From Vitellaria paradoxa (lineage: Eukaryota; Streptophyta; Magnoliopsida; Ericales; Sapotaceae), in NCBI GenBank assembly GCA_019916065.1, contig CM034236.1, positions 50,186,690 to 50,250,689 of the forward strand: a DNA stretch of 64,000 nucleotides, given 5' to 3'. Below are positions 37,143 to 48,691 of the stretch, piece by piece. The notes below the pieces were generated by a model. It worked only from the letters and a program-made list of their open reading frames with translations, had not been told where the DNA came from and did no database searches. The position numbers were made by a program, and so were the translations under genes. Position 1 is the first letter of the stretch. The number at the start of each line of letters is the position of its first letter.

Positions 37143-38943
37143 ATGCCTCTTTTTGAGATTTTTTCAGCAACTAATGAAATTTTCTTAATTAGAACAGGAA
37201 AGCAGGAGATAGACAGAGCTATGAACATGTCTTCCACAATTGACAGACACAGTTCTCTCAAACTTCAGTTGTTCAGCACCCAACATGGCATCCTCCCCAG
37301 GCCCCTTCAAGTAAGGCAACATTCTCATATCTGTCCCAGTTCACTAATGGATTCGCGTTCAACTTTTGAACTATATAATATTATATATGGGAGACGATAA
37401 ATACACTTCACCTTTAACTTCTTACACTCCATCTCCCGTAATGGAGTATAAAAAGTTAAAGATTAAGTGTATATATATAACAACTAATTAAGATTGCTGA
37501 ACTCTTACATTTTCATCTTAAACCTTTACAGGGTGGTTTTGTCAAATGGAATTCTGGGCATTCTTTCGTGGCTAGTTTGATTGTTTTTTTCTTAATTTTT
37601 GGTAAGTAACTCGATGAGTCGGCACCCTTCCAATTTTGATTATAATGTTTGTTCAAGACACATAATTGACGAACTAGACACAATATGAGATGTTACTGTA
37701 ATGGAAGTATATTTTTCACCATTCTCTTTCTATTTTTTAGAAGATAAATGATTTAGAAAAACATATACGAATGCACAATTAATGTTAAACTTGTTACGCT
37801 TACCGAAAAGTTTCAATTTGTCTCTTCTATAAATGTGATGGTAAAGCACGTGAAGTTTTTCCTAAATGAATTTAACAGAAGTCTTGTTCAACTGCTCTAA
37901 CTGTTATAATTAGAAGTAAAAGCTCTGTTTGGAGCGACAAAAAATTCTACAAAATAATAAAAAATTCTGAAATACTCTAAAAGTTATTCATTTTTATCTT
38001 ACAGCACGAACTACGAACTCCTAATTTATCTTACATTATCTCATTTTATCTCATTTTTTATCGTTCTAACTGCATCAAAACTAACCAAAATGAGATTAAA
38101 TGCAAGGCTGCGAAATGCAATTTACCCAAACAGAAAAATGCAGCAATTTGGCCAAATTTATAACCAAAAAAAAAAAAAAAGGCCAGCCAAAACCACATTT
38201 CTTCGTTTCAAATATTTTGTAGGCAGTAATTTCATTTCACATGCCATGGCAAGCAGTTGACATTAAATGGTTATATTCCCATGCGAATTGCATGCATGTT
38301 GGTATGTCATCATCCAGGTGTGCTCGTGATTTTTGTCTACCTAGTCTTGAAATACCTGGGTGGCTATTTGAATGAGTACACGACTGTTGAACGCGCGACG
38401 GCGAATGAGACTAGCCATTTGATACCACAGAAGGCAATTTCATCCGCATTTGCGCCATCATTTGAGGAAGACGAAGGAGATCCAGAGTCAGCAAAGTACG
38501 ATATTAGCAGCTCCTCGGACGATTTATATGATGGGAAAATATGCATAATCTGCTACGATGAGCCAAGGAATTGTTTCTTTCTTCCTTGTGGTCACTGTGT
38601 CACCTGCCATGTTTGTGCTCGGAGGTATATATGCAAATTGATTAAGCTCCATTTTATTTCAACGTGATATATTTAAAAAAAAAATCTTAGTTTATTCGTA
38701 TTTTTAAAAAATATTTTTTTGAAACTGTTTTTCAAAAAATATATATATTTTATCTGAAAACAAAGGTAATAAGTTATTAAAAATTTTCCAGATGCCATTG
38801 AGACATAAGAAGCCTTACGGGAATTTGGGTTTAAAATTAAATGTAGGATTATTGATGAAGAGAGCAGGACTTGCCCTGTGTGTCGGAGATTCATTCACAG
38901 GGTAAAAAAATTGTTTACCCCACAAAAACAAACCGCTGGGTAA
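37143..38943 (+). CDS. single-pass membrane RING-finger (C3HC4) protein, probable E3 ubiquitin ligase
   Basis: Four exons, 37143-37310, 37532-37601, 38318-38624 and 38847-38943, join with GT/AG introns in matching phases (0, 1, 2) to 213 aa. If translation starts at the in-frame ATG 37221 it is 187 aa; the choice is open. Exons 2 and 3 together build one hydrophobic helix (about residues 70-92, ASLIVFFLIF joined to GVLVIFVYLVLKYLGG). An acidic/Ser-rich linker follows, then a complete RING: CIIC (155-158), PCGH, a further Cys pair, and CPVC (191-194). The RING is split by intron 3. The tail RFIHRVKKLF is typical of plant membrane RING E3s related to the APD (aberrant pollen development) proteins, but the long extracytosolic domain of those is absent here. 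Expected role: membrane-anchored ubiquitin transfer; substrate unknown. Exon 1 is the least certain part. Confidence 0.75.
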
Positions 38944-39612
38944 ATTCTCATTTGCAGATGAAAATTGCATGTGTTCATTTAGCCAACAGTAACTGCTGAT
39001 CGAGGAATTAATTTTGTTGTCTCTCACTTTGTGTAATTCCCTGGTAACTTTTTTTTTCCCCCATTCTTTTCAGACGTGTTCTTTCTTTCTTTTTTTTTTT
39101 TTTTTTCCTCTTATGATCAATCAGATTCAAACAATCTTATCCTTTTTACGTTAAAAACTGGAAAAGTCTTCTACGACTAAGCTGACTATTGAGGGCTGCT
39201 TGAATAACTCTGAAAAATCGCCAAAAATTAGGATAACAATTTGAGTAGGTATATTCTGTTTGAATTTATAATTGTATCTTGTCATATTTAAATTTCTTTT
39301 TTTTTTAATAATTTTAAATTCAGGTTCTCTTGTTTGTCTTCTGATCTTGTCTAATACTACTTTCCCTAACCAAACTATCACTAACTTGAAAAATTAAAAA
39401 AGAACCAAATCTATTGAATTTGATAGTCTCTAGTTCACTACAATGTACCGTTGAAAAATTCCCACTTAATTACCACTTTTTATTGGTTGCTCCTTACCAA
39501 TGATGCATTTGTATGTTGCCTCGTCAGCTGTAAATTTCCTATCCGCCTGGGCATTATACTATTTAAACTATTTAATGGTGCTCAAAATGCAAGCAATTAA
39601 TTCATTCGTTGG
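38944..39612. other. RING gene 3' region, no further gene
   Basis: Downstream of the RING stop codon; T-rich runs at about 39050 and 39090-39107, then AT-rich sequence with nothing coding that I recognise. Confidence 0.5.
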
Positions 39613-40021
39613 CTCACAAATAGTAATGTAATTGAGTCAGGTTGACTAGCGACCCGGCTTGCCCTATGCCTCGCTTCTGCCTCTTCCAAGCATTTGTACT
39701 GATCTGACCTGACTCAGTTTGAACCATTCGAATTTGGGCTTGTGCCACCTTGCCCTATAGCCTGAAACCCGATTCATGTCCCCGACTTGACACCCTGCTC
39801 CACCCGGAGTCCTGCCTCTTCCTAATGCCTAGCCCTTGCCCCCCCCCCTCTCACACCGGACCCACCCATTAGAGTGTTAAAATATTATTAGAGATATTTA
39901 AAAATATTTAAGGGGTCGGCTAAGGTCAAAATTTTTCAACTTAGGTTGACCTAACTCGAAGAGGAGGCCAACAAGCTAGCCAAGTCAAGCATAACCCGAC
40001 CCATTTTACATTACTGTTCAC
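39613..40021. mobile_element. possible TIR-type MITE with GC-rich subtermini
   Basis: The left end cacaaatagtaatgtaa is inverse to the right end ttacattactgttcacaa, with mostly transition differences. Inside the ends, gagtcaggttgac faces gtcaagcataacccgac, and the interior has repeated cctgac/cccgac words. The pattern (gtgaacagtaatgta ends with gggtcgggtt subtermini) is familiar from small plant DNA transposons. No target duplication could be fixed, so superfamily and exact ends are open. Confidence 0.5.
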
Positions 40022-40145
40022 AAATTATCACATCAATTGAGAATATAAGAGTGAGTAGTGTTGTTCTACTATATAAATTTATCAAAAAATTTTATTAAAA
40101 TATGGGAGTACATTTATGAGCTCTGATAAATCAGTTTCTTTGTCC

Positions 40146-40290
40146 TCTCCCAAAAGATTCGACCCAAGTCCGAAAAGTTATCTTGAATACCAGTGTGGTG
40201 CCTACTAAAGAGTCCCCAATGCTTAAGTTAGAAAGAGTGCTAAAGAATTCAATTTGGCAGAGTTTCATAATTTAGTTTGGCAGAGTTTCA
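40146..40290 (+). repeat. LTR-like fragment, copy 2
   Basis: Partner of 12212-12330: aagtccgaaaagttatc, gtgtggtgcct, tccccaatgcttaagttag, then a duplicated ttggcagagtttca (about 40254 and 40278). The following sequence to about 40770 (gattcgggcg, gaccgagtaaagatcgg) is also less AT-rich and may belong to the same decayed element. No open frame survives. Confidence 0.5.
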
Positions 40291-43200
40291 GTAAAGTAAA
40301 TGTGTCATACCTGTGTTGTTGCAAAATCTCTGATTTTATATGGAAAGTGTTCACGTGGATTAATAGGCATGCAATCACGTGTAATTGCATGTAACGTATT
40401 TTTCTTCCTTTGAATAGGATGCTGCCACCTGTACATGTAAATTCCAAGGTTGGTTTCATGCATAGATAAGTTTCTCATTGAAATGGTTCGTGGCAGTGCC
40501 TTCATAGGCGTATTTACAAAAACTGTTAAATAGGGGCGAAAAGTGTGACTTTGAGGTGTGAGCTTCCTTGGAAATCTTGATCAGGAGATTGACCATTCGG
40601 GCGCCCCACTTAGGTGGTAAGATTCGGGCGACTTATATTCGATCGTGCCTCGATTGGATGGTCGAATCCGATTGACAACGATCTTAGTCAGGTAATCTGA
40701 CCGAGTAAAGATCGGTCAGAGAACTTACCCAATAAACGTAGTTGGACGCAAAACCTCACCATGTCAAGCTCATTATTTAAAAAAAATAAATTTAAAAAAT
40801 TATTTTTATTACATTTATGTTATTATTATGTCATTCTTACATAAATTTTAAGAAAATTTTTATGTCAAAAATAATATTTTCTGTTGAAAATATGTTAGCA
40901 AAGTGTCAAAATCAGCAACAAAATTGACCGAGGATGTGAAATTTTTCAACATGTTACTGTTTTAGAGATTAAATCGACCACGATCTTTGGGATGCAAGCA
41001 AATTTTATTAAGACCATGGTTAGGAGACTGTTTGGATTGAGAATTTGGTAAATAAAATAAAACAAAACAGAAAGAGAAGGACGAGAAATATGATGAAATT
41101 ATAAAATTTTAAATGTGAGTTTTATTTGTGTAAATTAGAAATATAAGAAAATAAAATATGTTCACCAATAAACTAATTCTTTTAATATAGTTATTTTTTA
41201 TTTCTTAAATTCTATACTGCTCATAACAAATCAAATAAAAGTAATAAATTTTAATTTTCTTCAACAATCCTTAATCCAAATACTTATAGCCTCGGGGGTG
41301 AATTTGGTTTCCTCCCTCGTGAGGATTGCCTTTGCATATGATGCTTTGAGTTGTGCTTAAAGACAAAGAAAACATATTGTAACTAAAAGTCATCTTCTAT
41401 TTTCAAAATTAGAAAAATAAAATGTATGATATGACCATATCAATCAAAATAATAGTTAATTTATCTATAATTTTTATTTAAAATAAGCTTGCACGTTTGT
41501 ATCAAGTCTCAATTTTTTTTTATATTAATTTGAATATGAAAAAAAATTAAAAAAAATCTTCGCATTCAAAAAATAAATTTTTGTATCAAGTCTCTACTGG
41601 TGGTCATATATTTAATTTAGTCCGCAACCCAAAAACGCACGCAGTAATCAATTTGGTAATTGTTATTTTTCATAATAGATATCAAGGTAATAAGATTATT
41701 ACTCTCCGCCATTGTTTTCAACATTGCTCGATAACACAAGCTGAAAACAGAAGCTGGGAGGTACTAAACGTTGCATAATTTTAGATATTTATTATTTTAT
41801 TAATTATTATCTGACCTTTTTCAAATTTAATTATTTCTCTTATAAATATTTGATGTTATGTAAATATTTCTGTTCTTTTCTTTCCACGATCCTCTCAATT
41901 AGGCGTGAATGGTGCCAGTGTTACCTAAACTTTGTTAATATTATTGTAACAAAAAAAAATCATATATGTGAAGACTATTCCTAGAGTTTCTTCTAAGTAA
42001 TGCAAGACTCCTCTCCAATTGGAATCAACATATGTCTAATGATATGGGCATATGCTGAGTTCAAATCCATCTAAGGAAAGTTTTGTATAAGATAAAAATT
42101 TTGGAGTGAAAAATTATAGGAATAATTGTTATCTCAGTAATAATTAAGGAGATAACAAGTTTATGATATTTGTGTTTAGATTCAGTTTTTGTGTTTTGTT
42201 TTTATGTTAACTTTTTAATTTTTGTATTCAATTTTTTTATTTTTAGTGTAAAGATAGTTGTTAGTTAGTAGTTATATAGTTATTAATTAATTAAATTTAA
42301 TTATTTTAATTATATTATTTTTTAAAAATAATTTAATCATATAAAAATAAAATATATTAAAGATAACTTAATTATATTATTTATTAAAAATAAATTAATT
42401 AAATATTTTATATTAATTAAAATTTAATTATAATTAACTTAATTGAGTTAATAATTAATTAAATTATATATAATATATAATTTATATATTAAATTATGTA
42501 GTAAATATATTAAATTAATTATTTATAAAATTAATTATTAATTAAATAATATTTGAAAAAAAAATCAACCAATCCAATGGAAAAGGTATAGAAACTTTTG
42601 TTGCTTGTATCTTAATCATTATGGTATATATCTATATAATAAGGGACAATCGTTAATGGTACGATTGTTCTACATGAAAGAGGAAAGGGGAGGCTCGGGG
42701 TTGAGGGTGGGGGAGTGTTGAAGGATGGGAAGTAAACGTGCCTTACACAGGTATCATGCTAATATCGAATAAAATATATATTTTTATTTTTTATAAAATG
42801 ATGATTTTAAAATTTTATTTTTCAAACGAATTGGGTTTAGGTGTATAGGTCGGATCTGAATCTTTCAAAATTAGATTTACGGCAAGCAATGGTAGTTAGA
42901 GGTGGGTGAGGGGCAATTACTGTTATTGGTGATCGGAAGTTGGTGGGAAGTAGTGTGGCAGGTGACAATCAACAATAGTTGGAAGTGAGTGAGAGGCAGC
43001 GATAGTTAGTCGTGATCGGAGATGAATTGTAATGGGTGATGGTTATGACTAGTAGTGGTTATAGAAAAAAAAAAAAAAAAACTTAACACCTTTTTACGTT
43101 TTCATAACTTTTGAAACTTTGACAATAATTTTTTATTTTTTTAGAAAATTAAAAATCGAAAATAAATTTATTGAATGAGTTTTCATATTTGCTTTTCAAA

Positions 43201-45215
43201 AAAATGAAAACGAGAATTAAAAATTAAAAATTGAAAGGTTTGTCAAACAAGGTATTAGATGATTGGTTTTATTTTTTTTGTTTTATATTTTATTTTTTTG
43301 GTAGGTGTATTAGATGATTGTTGTTTCACGTTTACTTGCTAAGAGAATCCTTTCTTTCTTATTATTATTATTATTATTTTCTCTGTAGATTGTTAGGTAT
43401 TAATATTGTGTCTATAAGGGGTACGTTAAAGTAGCTGTCACATTATTGTTGATCCGTAATCTTAATGGTACGTACTGTAACTTTGGTCAATATACTATGA
43501 TGGTGCTGTAATTTTGATCCAAATATTATGATGCAACTTGCTTAAGATTGGTTACATCTATTTTTCAAAAAATAAAATTATTATATACCTCAGCGAGAGC
43601 GGAGGAGGGGGAAGGTATCTAAGGGTGAGTTTGGCGAGGAACGAAGGTGCTGTTTGGCATAAGCTTTTTGTCTTACTTCGGCGGCCCGGAAAGCTTATCA
43701 CTAATTTTACTTACCAAAAAAAAAAAAGCTTATCACTAACAAGACAAGCAAGGAGGGAGCACATCCTCGCTTGGTGCCCCCACACACGTGGCGACAACAG
43801 GACCGAACTTTCGTCGGACCTACCTTTCCCGGCCGTGGACGAGTCCTCGACGCAACACCAATTCCATTATCAAAAAATCGATTGGAAAATATTATTGCAT
43901 CATAACTAAAAATATTAAAATAATATGATAATAATAAAATTACAGTTAAACTATAATTATATAAATTTATTATTTTTAAAATAATAAATAGACAAATCTT
44001 TAACGTTTATTACTTATAATTTTTTAAATTATATAGCATTAACATATGAATATAATAATATTGAAGAAGGTGAAGCTAACAATATTTCACCATCTCTTTG
44101 CAGTGAAAGGCTTTATCTTGCAATTGACCGCCGGGGATCATTTGATGTTGTGGGCTTGTTGGAATTTTCCGAATGATGTACAAGGCTACGAAAAGATTTT
44201 GAGTGGCTAAAAATGTTCTTGTCCCGTCCTTTCAGAGCGCGACAACCACAAAAATTCATTACAAAAAGAAAGTGTAATGAAAAAGCAAAAATAGAGACGA
44301 ATAGTGAAAGTAATATTACTTGGGTGACATTGAGATTATAAATATCAAAGATTATTGAATTAATATTTAATAGTGTAAATTTATTTATTTTTTAATTTAA
44401 AAAATAAATATGTTTAAATTATTAAATTTTAATTTAACAATGTCTAATCGTAAATTTTCGAACAAACCTTGTTTCCAATGTATTTTAGATTAATTGTTTT
44501 ATTTTTTAACTATTTTTTATTATTTTCTCTGACGTGACCTATCATTTTTAACATTTAAGATGCATTGGTCCACCATTTTTTACTTGATAGTGTACAAAAT
44601 ATGCATAAAAAGTATTATAATAACAGTTTAGTTTGGAGCATTATCGTACAAATAATATATCAAATAAAAAATAATTTATTTTATTATATTTTAAATAACG
44701 TCAAGTTTTAAAAAGTTTTAAAAAAAATCAAAATTCAGTGTAAAATGACATGCGTTAAAATTCAATAAAAAAATTAAAATTTTTTAAAAATATTTGAAAC
44801 TGAAATGAAGCTAACATTAATGCTACCATAAACAATGGTGTGAGACACTGGGAATATACAAACTGACAAAGTGAAAAAAAAAATAGCTCGGCTATTCTTA
44901 CTGTATTATTATTTTGCACTTTTTATTATTTATATTTTTATTATTAATATTTGGATAAAAATATTATTTCATAATTAAAATAATTTTAAATAAAATAGGT
45001 TGATCATTATCGGTAGCCACTGGCACAAATTCGGTGAACGTTGTGCGGAGAAAAGATGGGGAGGGGGGTGGGTTTTGGATTATTTGAAAAAACAATTAGT
45101 GTAAATGCCACGTCAATCATGAAAGTACACCTTAATAGATATTTTTCCAAAGAGAGGGAGAGGGAAGAACAAGGAATCAGAGAAGTTGGCGTCCGTGGGG
45201 AGGTAAGTGGTAGCT
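40291..45215. other. gene-free stretch before the NRAMP gene
   Basis: No gene recognised. 42220-42560 is almost pure A/T with ttaattaa words. 43362-43378 is a short (ATT)n run. 43590-43860 is an isolated GC-richer island holding a duplicated gcttatcactaa (about 43694 and 43727) and a G-box cacgtg near 43785; it has an open frame but no recognisable protein. The rest is AT-rich repeat. Confidence 0.5.
42220..42560. repeat. near-pure A/T tract
   Basis: About 340 bases with only a handful of G/C, rich in ttaattaa and aatatatt words. Similar in character to 1310-1770; function unknown. Confidence 0.6.
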
Positions 45216-45220
45216 TATAA
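45216..45220 (+). promoter_or_regulatory. TATA box of the NRAMP gene
   Basis: tataa within tagcttataaaggtttc, about 135 bp upstream of the start codon. A CT-rich 5'UTR segment (about 45287-45307) follows, a common feature of plant leaders. Confidence 0.55.
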
Positions 45221-45351
45221 AGGTTTCAAAAACTTACTCTGCCTTCTCTAATCCACAGGGACAAATCAAAAGCAAGACTGCACTATCATTCTCTCTCTCT
45301 CTCTCTCAACATAACAACAACAGTGCAGTGCAGTGGGATTGTTGACCAACC

Positions 45352-48300
45352 ATGTCTCTTCAGGAAGAGCAAGAACGATTGATAGCCAACCGGACACGCG
45401 ACAGCGATGAACAAGAGACGGCCTACGAATCGGCCGAGAAAGTCCACATCGTCGGAGTCGGCGAGGACGACGATGGCGATTGGGCCAAGACGCCGCCTTT
45501 CTCGTGGAAGAAGCTGTGGCTCTTCACTGGCCCTGGGTTCCTGATGAGCATAGCCTTCCTCGACCCGGGGAACCTGGAGGGTGATCTTCAGTCCGGCGCG
45601 ATCGCCGGCTACTCTCTGCTGTGGCTGCTCCTGTGGGCCACAGTCATGGGGCTCCTCGTTCAGCTCCTGTCGGCTCGGCTCGGCGTCGCCACTGGCCGCC
45701 ACTTGGCTGAGCTCTGCAGGGAAGAGTACCCAAGTTGGGCAAGCTTTCTGCTTTGGATCATGGCTGAGCTGGCCCTAATTGGGGCTGACATTCAAGAAGT
45801 CATTGGGAGTGCTATCGCCATCAAAATTCTCAGCAATGGCTATATTCCTCTTTGGGCTGGTGTTATTATTACAGCTTCTGATTGGTAATCTCGCTTACTC
45901 TTTTATGTCACTTTTTTTATCAGTAGAATGAATTTCATTTGCTGAAAAACAAAAAAATAAATAAATAAATTGGTACAATTCTTATGAGCCAAAACTATGA
46001 TATCTGTTTGGCAACTCTAAATTGGCTTGCTTGATATAACAGAATTTTTTTTTAGTCCAACTATAGAATGAGTTCTTTTATTATTTAATTGGCTTAATAT
46101 CAAACTCAACGACCTGTTTTCATTTTTAGTTTTTTAACGATTGTTGTTATGTTTCATTATGTGTTTGTTTGGTTCGGTGGTCTCGAACTTATCTCCTTTT
46201 CAAAAGTTGTAGGGCGAGTATTATACTTATATATTGACCACCAACACTTTTCATAATCGATGTACTAGCCCTTTTCACAGTCAATGTAAGACACCCAACA
46301 ATCTCCTTTTTCATGCATCGGGCCTTGGGTTAGAGCAGCAACAATCTGTTCCTCTCGGTGGGCAGAGAGATTGATGGTAAACTTGAACTCTGATATGAGT
46401 GGTATTGGGCCTATCTCATCTCTAAAAGTTAACTTGTAGGTTGGTTTTTCTCACACTTATAAACTAACCATCACCAGCCCCTTTCACAACCGAATGCCCC
46501 TACTACGTGTTTTCACAATGAAACTAGGTGGAGCTTATGCTTGCTGGTTGGACATGAATTTAAAATATGCAAAGTCACTTTTTATTTCCTACATATTCTT
46601 AAGAATCAAATCATAACTAGGCTTTTTGAAATAATTATTTGACTATTTTATGTCCATTTTTTTATTACAGTTTTATCTTTCTATTTCTTGAGAACTACGG
46701 CGTTAGGAAACTAGAAGCATTTTTTGCTGTTTTTATTGCAATAATGGCGATTTCATTTGCTTGGATGTTTGGTGAAACAAAGCCCAACGGGGTGGAACTT
46801 CTTCTTGGTATGAATTTTGCCCAGTCTTTAAATTATCAATTTTACTTAACGTCCGGCCCCTCTATTGTTTTGAATTGACAAAGCTATTAGTTTCTTTGAT
46901 GTTGTCTCACTGACAATAGGATCTCCTTGCAGGGATTTTAATTCCAAAGCTTAGCTCAAAAACAATAAAGCAGGCTGTGAGTGTTGTGGGTGGCATTATT
47001 ATGCCTCACAATGTATTCTTGCACTCTGCCCTTGTACAATCAAGGGAGATCGACGTTCGCAAGATTGGCCGGGTTCGGGAAGCCCTCAACTACTACTCTA
47101 TAGAATCCACTGCTGCCCTTGCAGTCTCCTTTATGATCAATCTGTTTGTTACAACTGTGTTTGCAAAGGCTTTTTATGGTACTGATGTAGCCAATAGCAT
47201 TGGCCTTGTAAATGCAGGGCAGTATCTTCAAGAGAAATATGGTGGATATTTCCCAATTCTATATATTTGGGCTATTGGATTGCTGGCTGCCGGCCAGAGT
47301 AGCACCATTACTGGCACTTATGCTGGGCAATTTATCATGGGAGGTTTTCTGAACCTACGGTTGAAGAAATGGATCAGGGCATTGATAACAAGAAGTTGTG
47401 CCATTGTTCCAACTATGATAGTTGCTCTTGCTTTCGATAGCTCTGAGGATACATTGGATATTCTCAATGAATGGCTTAATGTGCTTCAGTCAATTCAAAT
47501 CCCTTTTGCACTTATTCCCCTTCTTTATTTGATATCCAAGGAGGAGGTCGTCAGCGTTTTTAGAATTGGACCCATTCTCAGGGTAAACTCTCTCTCTCTC
47601 TCTCCTCCCCCCCCCCCACTATTTTTTCTTTTTCTTTTGTGCTTACTGCTTAGTAGCATTTATTGTTCTTATATCCTAAATCTTGGCTGTAAGTTCTTGG
47701 TGACCATTGCTTTTACTGCTTGATTGCTTGAGGTTACTTAAATTTGCTCGTCTAGTTTTTCTTGAGATATTGCCTAATACCAATCTTCTCTTTAATATTC
47801 TTTGAACTCGATGACTTTGGCACCTTAATCTAAATCACACTTAAATATTTGTTTATTCGCTTGACCTATTTTGTAATTCAACTCCATGCGCTGTGAATGA
47901 TTCGTTTGTAGTTGTGCAAAGGTGAACATGTGTAATTATTTACATTTTTGTTTATTTATTTATTGGTTAGAGAAGTATCCTTTCTTAGTGCTTTTCATCA
48001 AACTTGTTGAGGACTATCGAGGTCATATATAGATAATCTTACCTCGCATACCACCATATTGACAGTCTAGATTAAATGTGTGGCTGTTGATTTTGTTGGA
48101 GTTTCCTACATCGGTTATGAAAGGGGTTGGTAGTCAATTTATAAGTGTGAGGGAAAGTCTGACCTCTTGAGCTAATTTTTGGGGTTGAAATAGACCCAAA
48201 ACCACGCTTAAATGTTGGATTCAAAATGCACCCTTAAATGTGACATTGTCCCTTGTATGTTTGTCAATTTCGGTGTTCTTCTCTTGTAATTCATTGCTCT

Positions 48301-48691
48301 CATAAAAAACAAAGCAACTAGTAAATGAATAACTAATTTTTTTTTTAATCCTAGGAATGCTCTTGAATTCTAAACTTGAGTTTGTAGTTGGAAAAAATAA
48401 GTAACTTTATGGATTAAAAAAAAAACTGTGGATTCACATTCTAATATTTTTTCCTTTCGCTTGTAGATAATTTCGTGGGCTGTGGCTGCCTTGGTGATAG
48501 CGATCAATGGCTATCTCTTGGTGGACTTTTTCTCTTCCGACGTAGAGGGATGGTTGGTTAGCTGTGCAGTATTTGCTTTCACAGCTGCATATGTTGCATT
48601 CATTTTATACCTTATATTACGCAGCATTACCTTTCCTACTTGGTTTCCCTTTTCGCGTACCAAGAGGAGCTCCGAAGACTCAGTGAATTGA
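45352..48691 (+). CDS. NRAMP3-like: NRAMP metal transporter (NRAMP3-like)
   Basis: NRAMP proteins are proton-coupled divalent-metal importers into the cytosol; the NRAMP3/4 branch releases Fe and Mn from the vacuole. Four exons, 45352-45884, 46671-46807, 46933-47582 and 48467-48691, join in frame with GT/AG introns to 514 aa, close to the 509 aa of Arabidopsis NRAMP3. Metal-site residues are present: DPGN (71-74) in TM1 and MPH (247-249) in TM6. The family transport signature [13 protein letters not shown] is at about 344-356. An acidic dileucine E-x-x-x-L-I (residues 6-11, EQERLI) sits in the N-terminus, the kind of signal known to direct NRAMP3/4 to the tonoplast. Strong similarity over TM1-TM11 to NRAMP3 ([40 protein letters not shown]). 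The start has no competing upstream ATG close by. No defects seen. Tonoplast location is inferred. Confidence 0.95.
46185..46500 (+). repeat. dispersed repeat pair in NRAMP intron 1
   Basis: Two related segments in tandem: about 46200-46310 (caacacttttcataatcgatgt, cacccaaca) and about 46370-46490 (cacacttataaactaaccat, cccctttcacaaccga). A third related segment lies inverted in intron 3 (48085-48200). Such blocks are common dispersed repeats in dicots; the class is not determined. Confidence 0.5.
48085..48200 (-). repeat. dispersed repeat in NRAMP intron 3, inverted
   Basis: On the minus strand it reads ctcacacttataaattgac, then caacccctttcataaccgat and gtaggaaactccaaca, clearly related to the intron 1 repeats in the opposite orientation. 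Confidence 0.55.
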
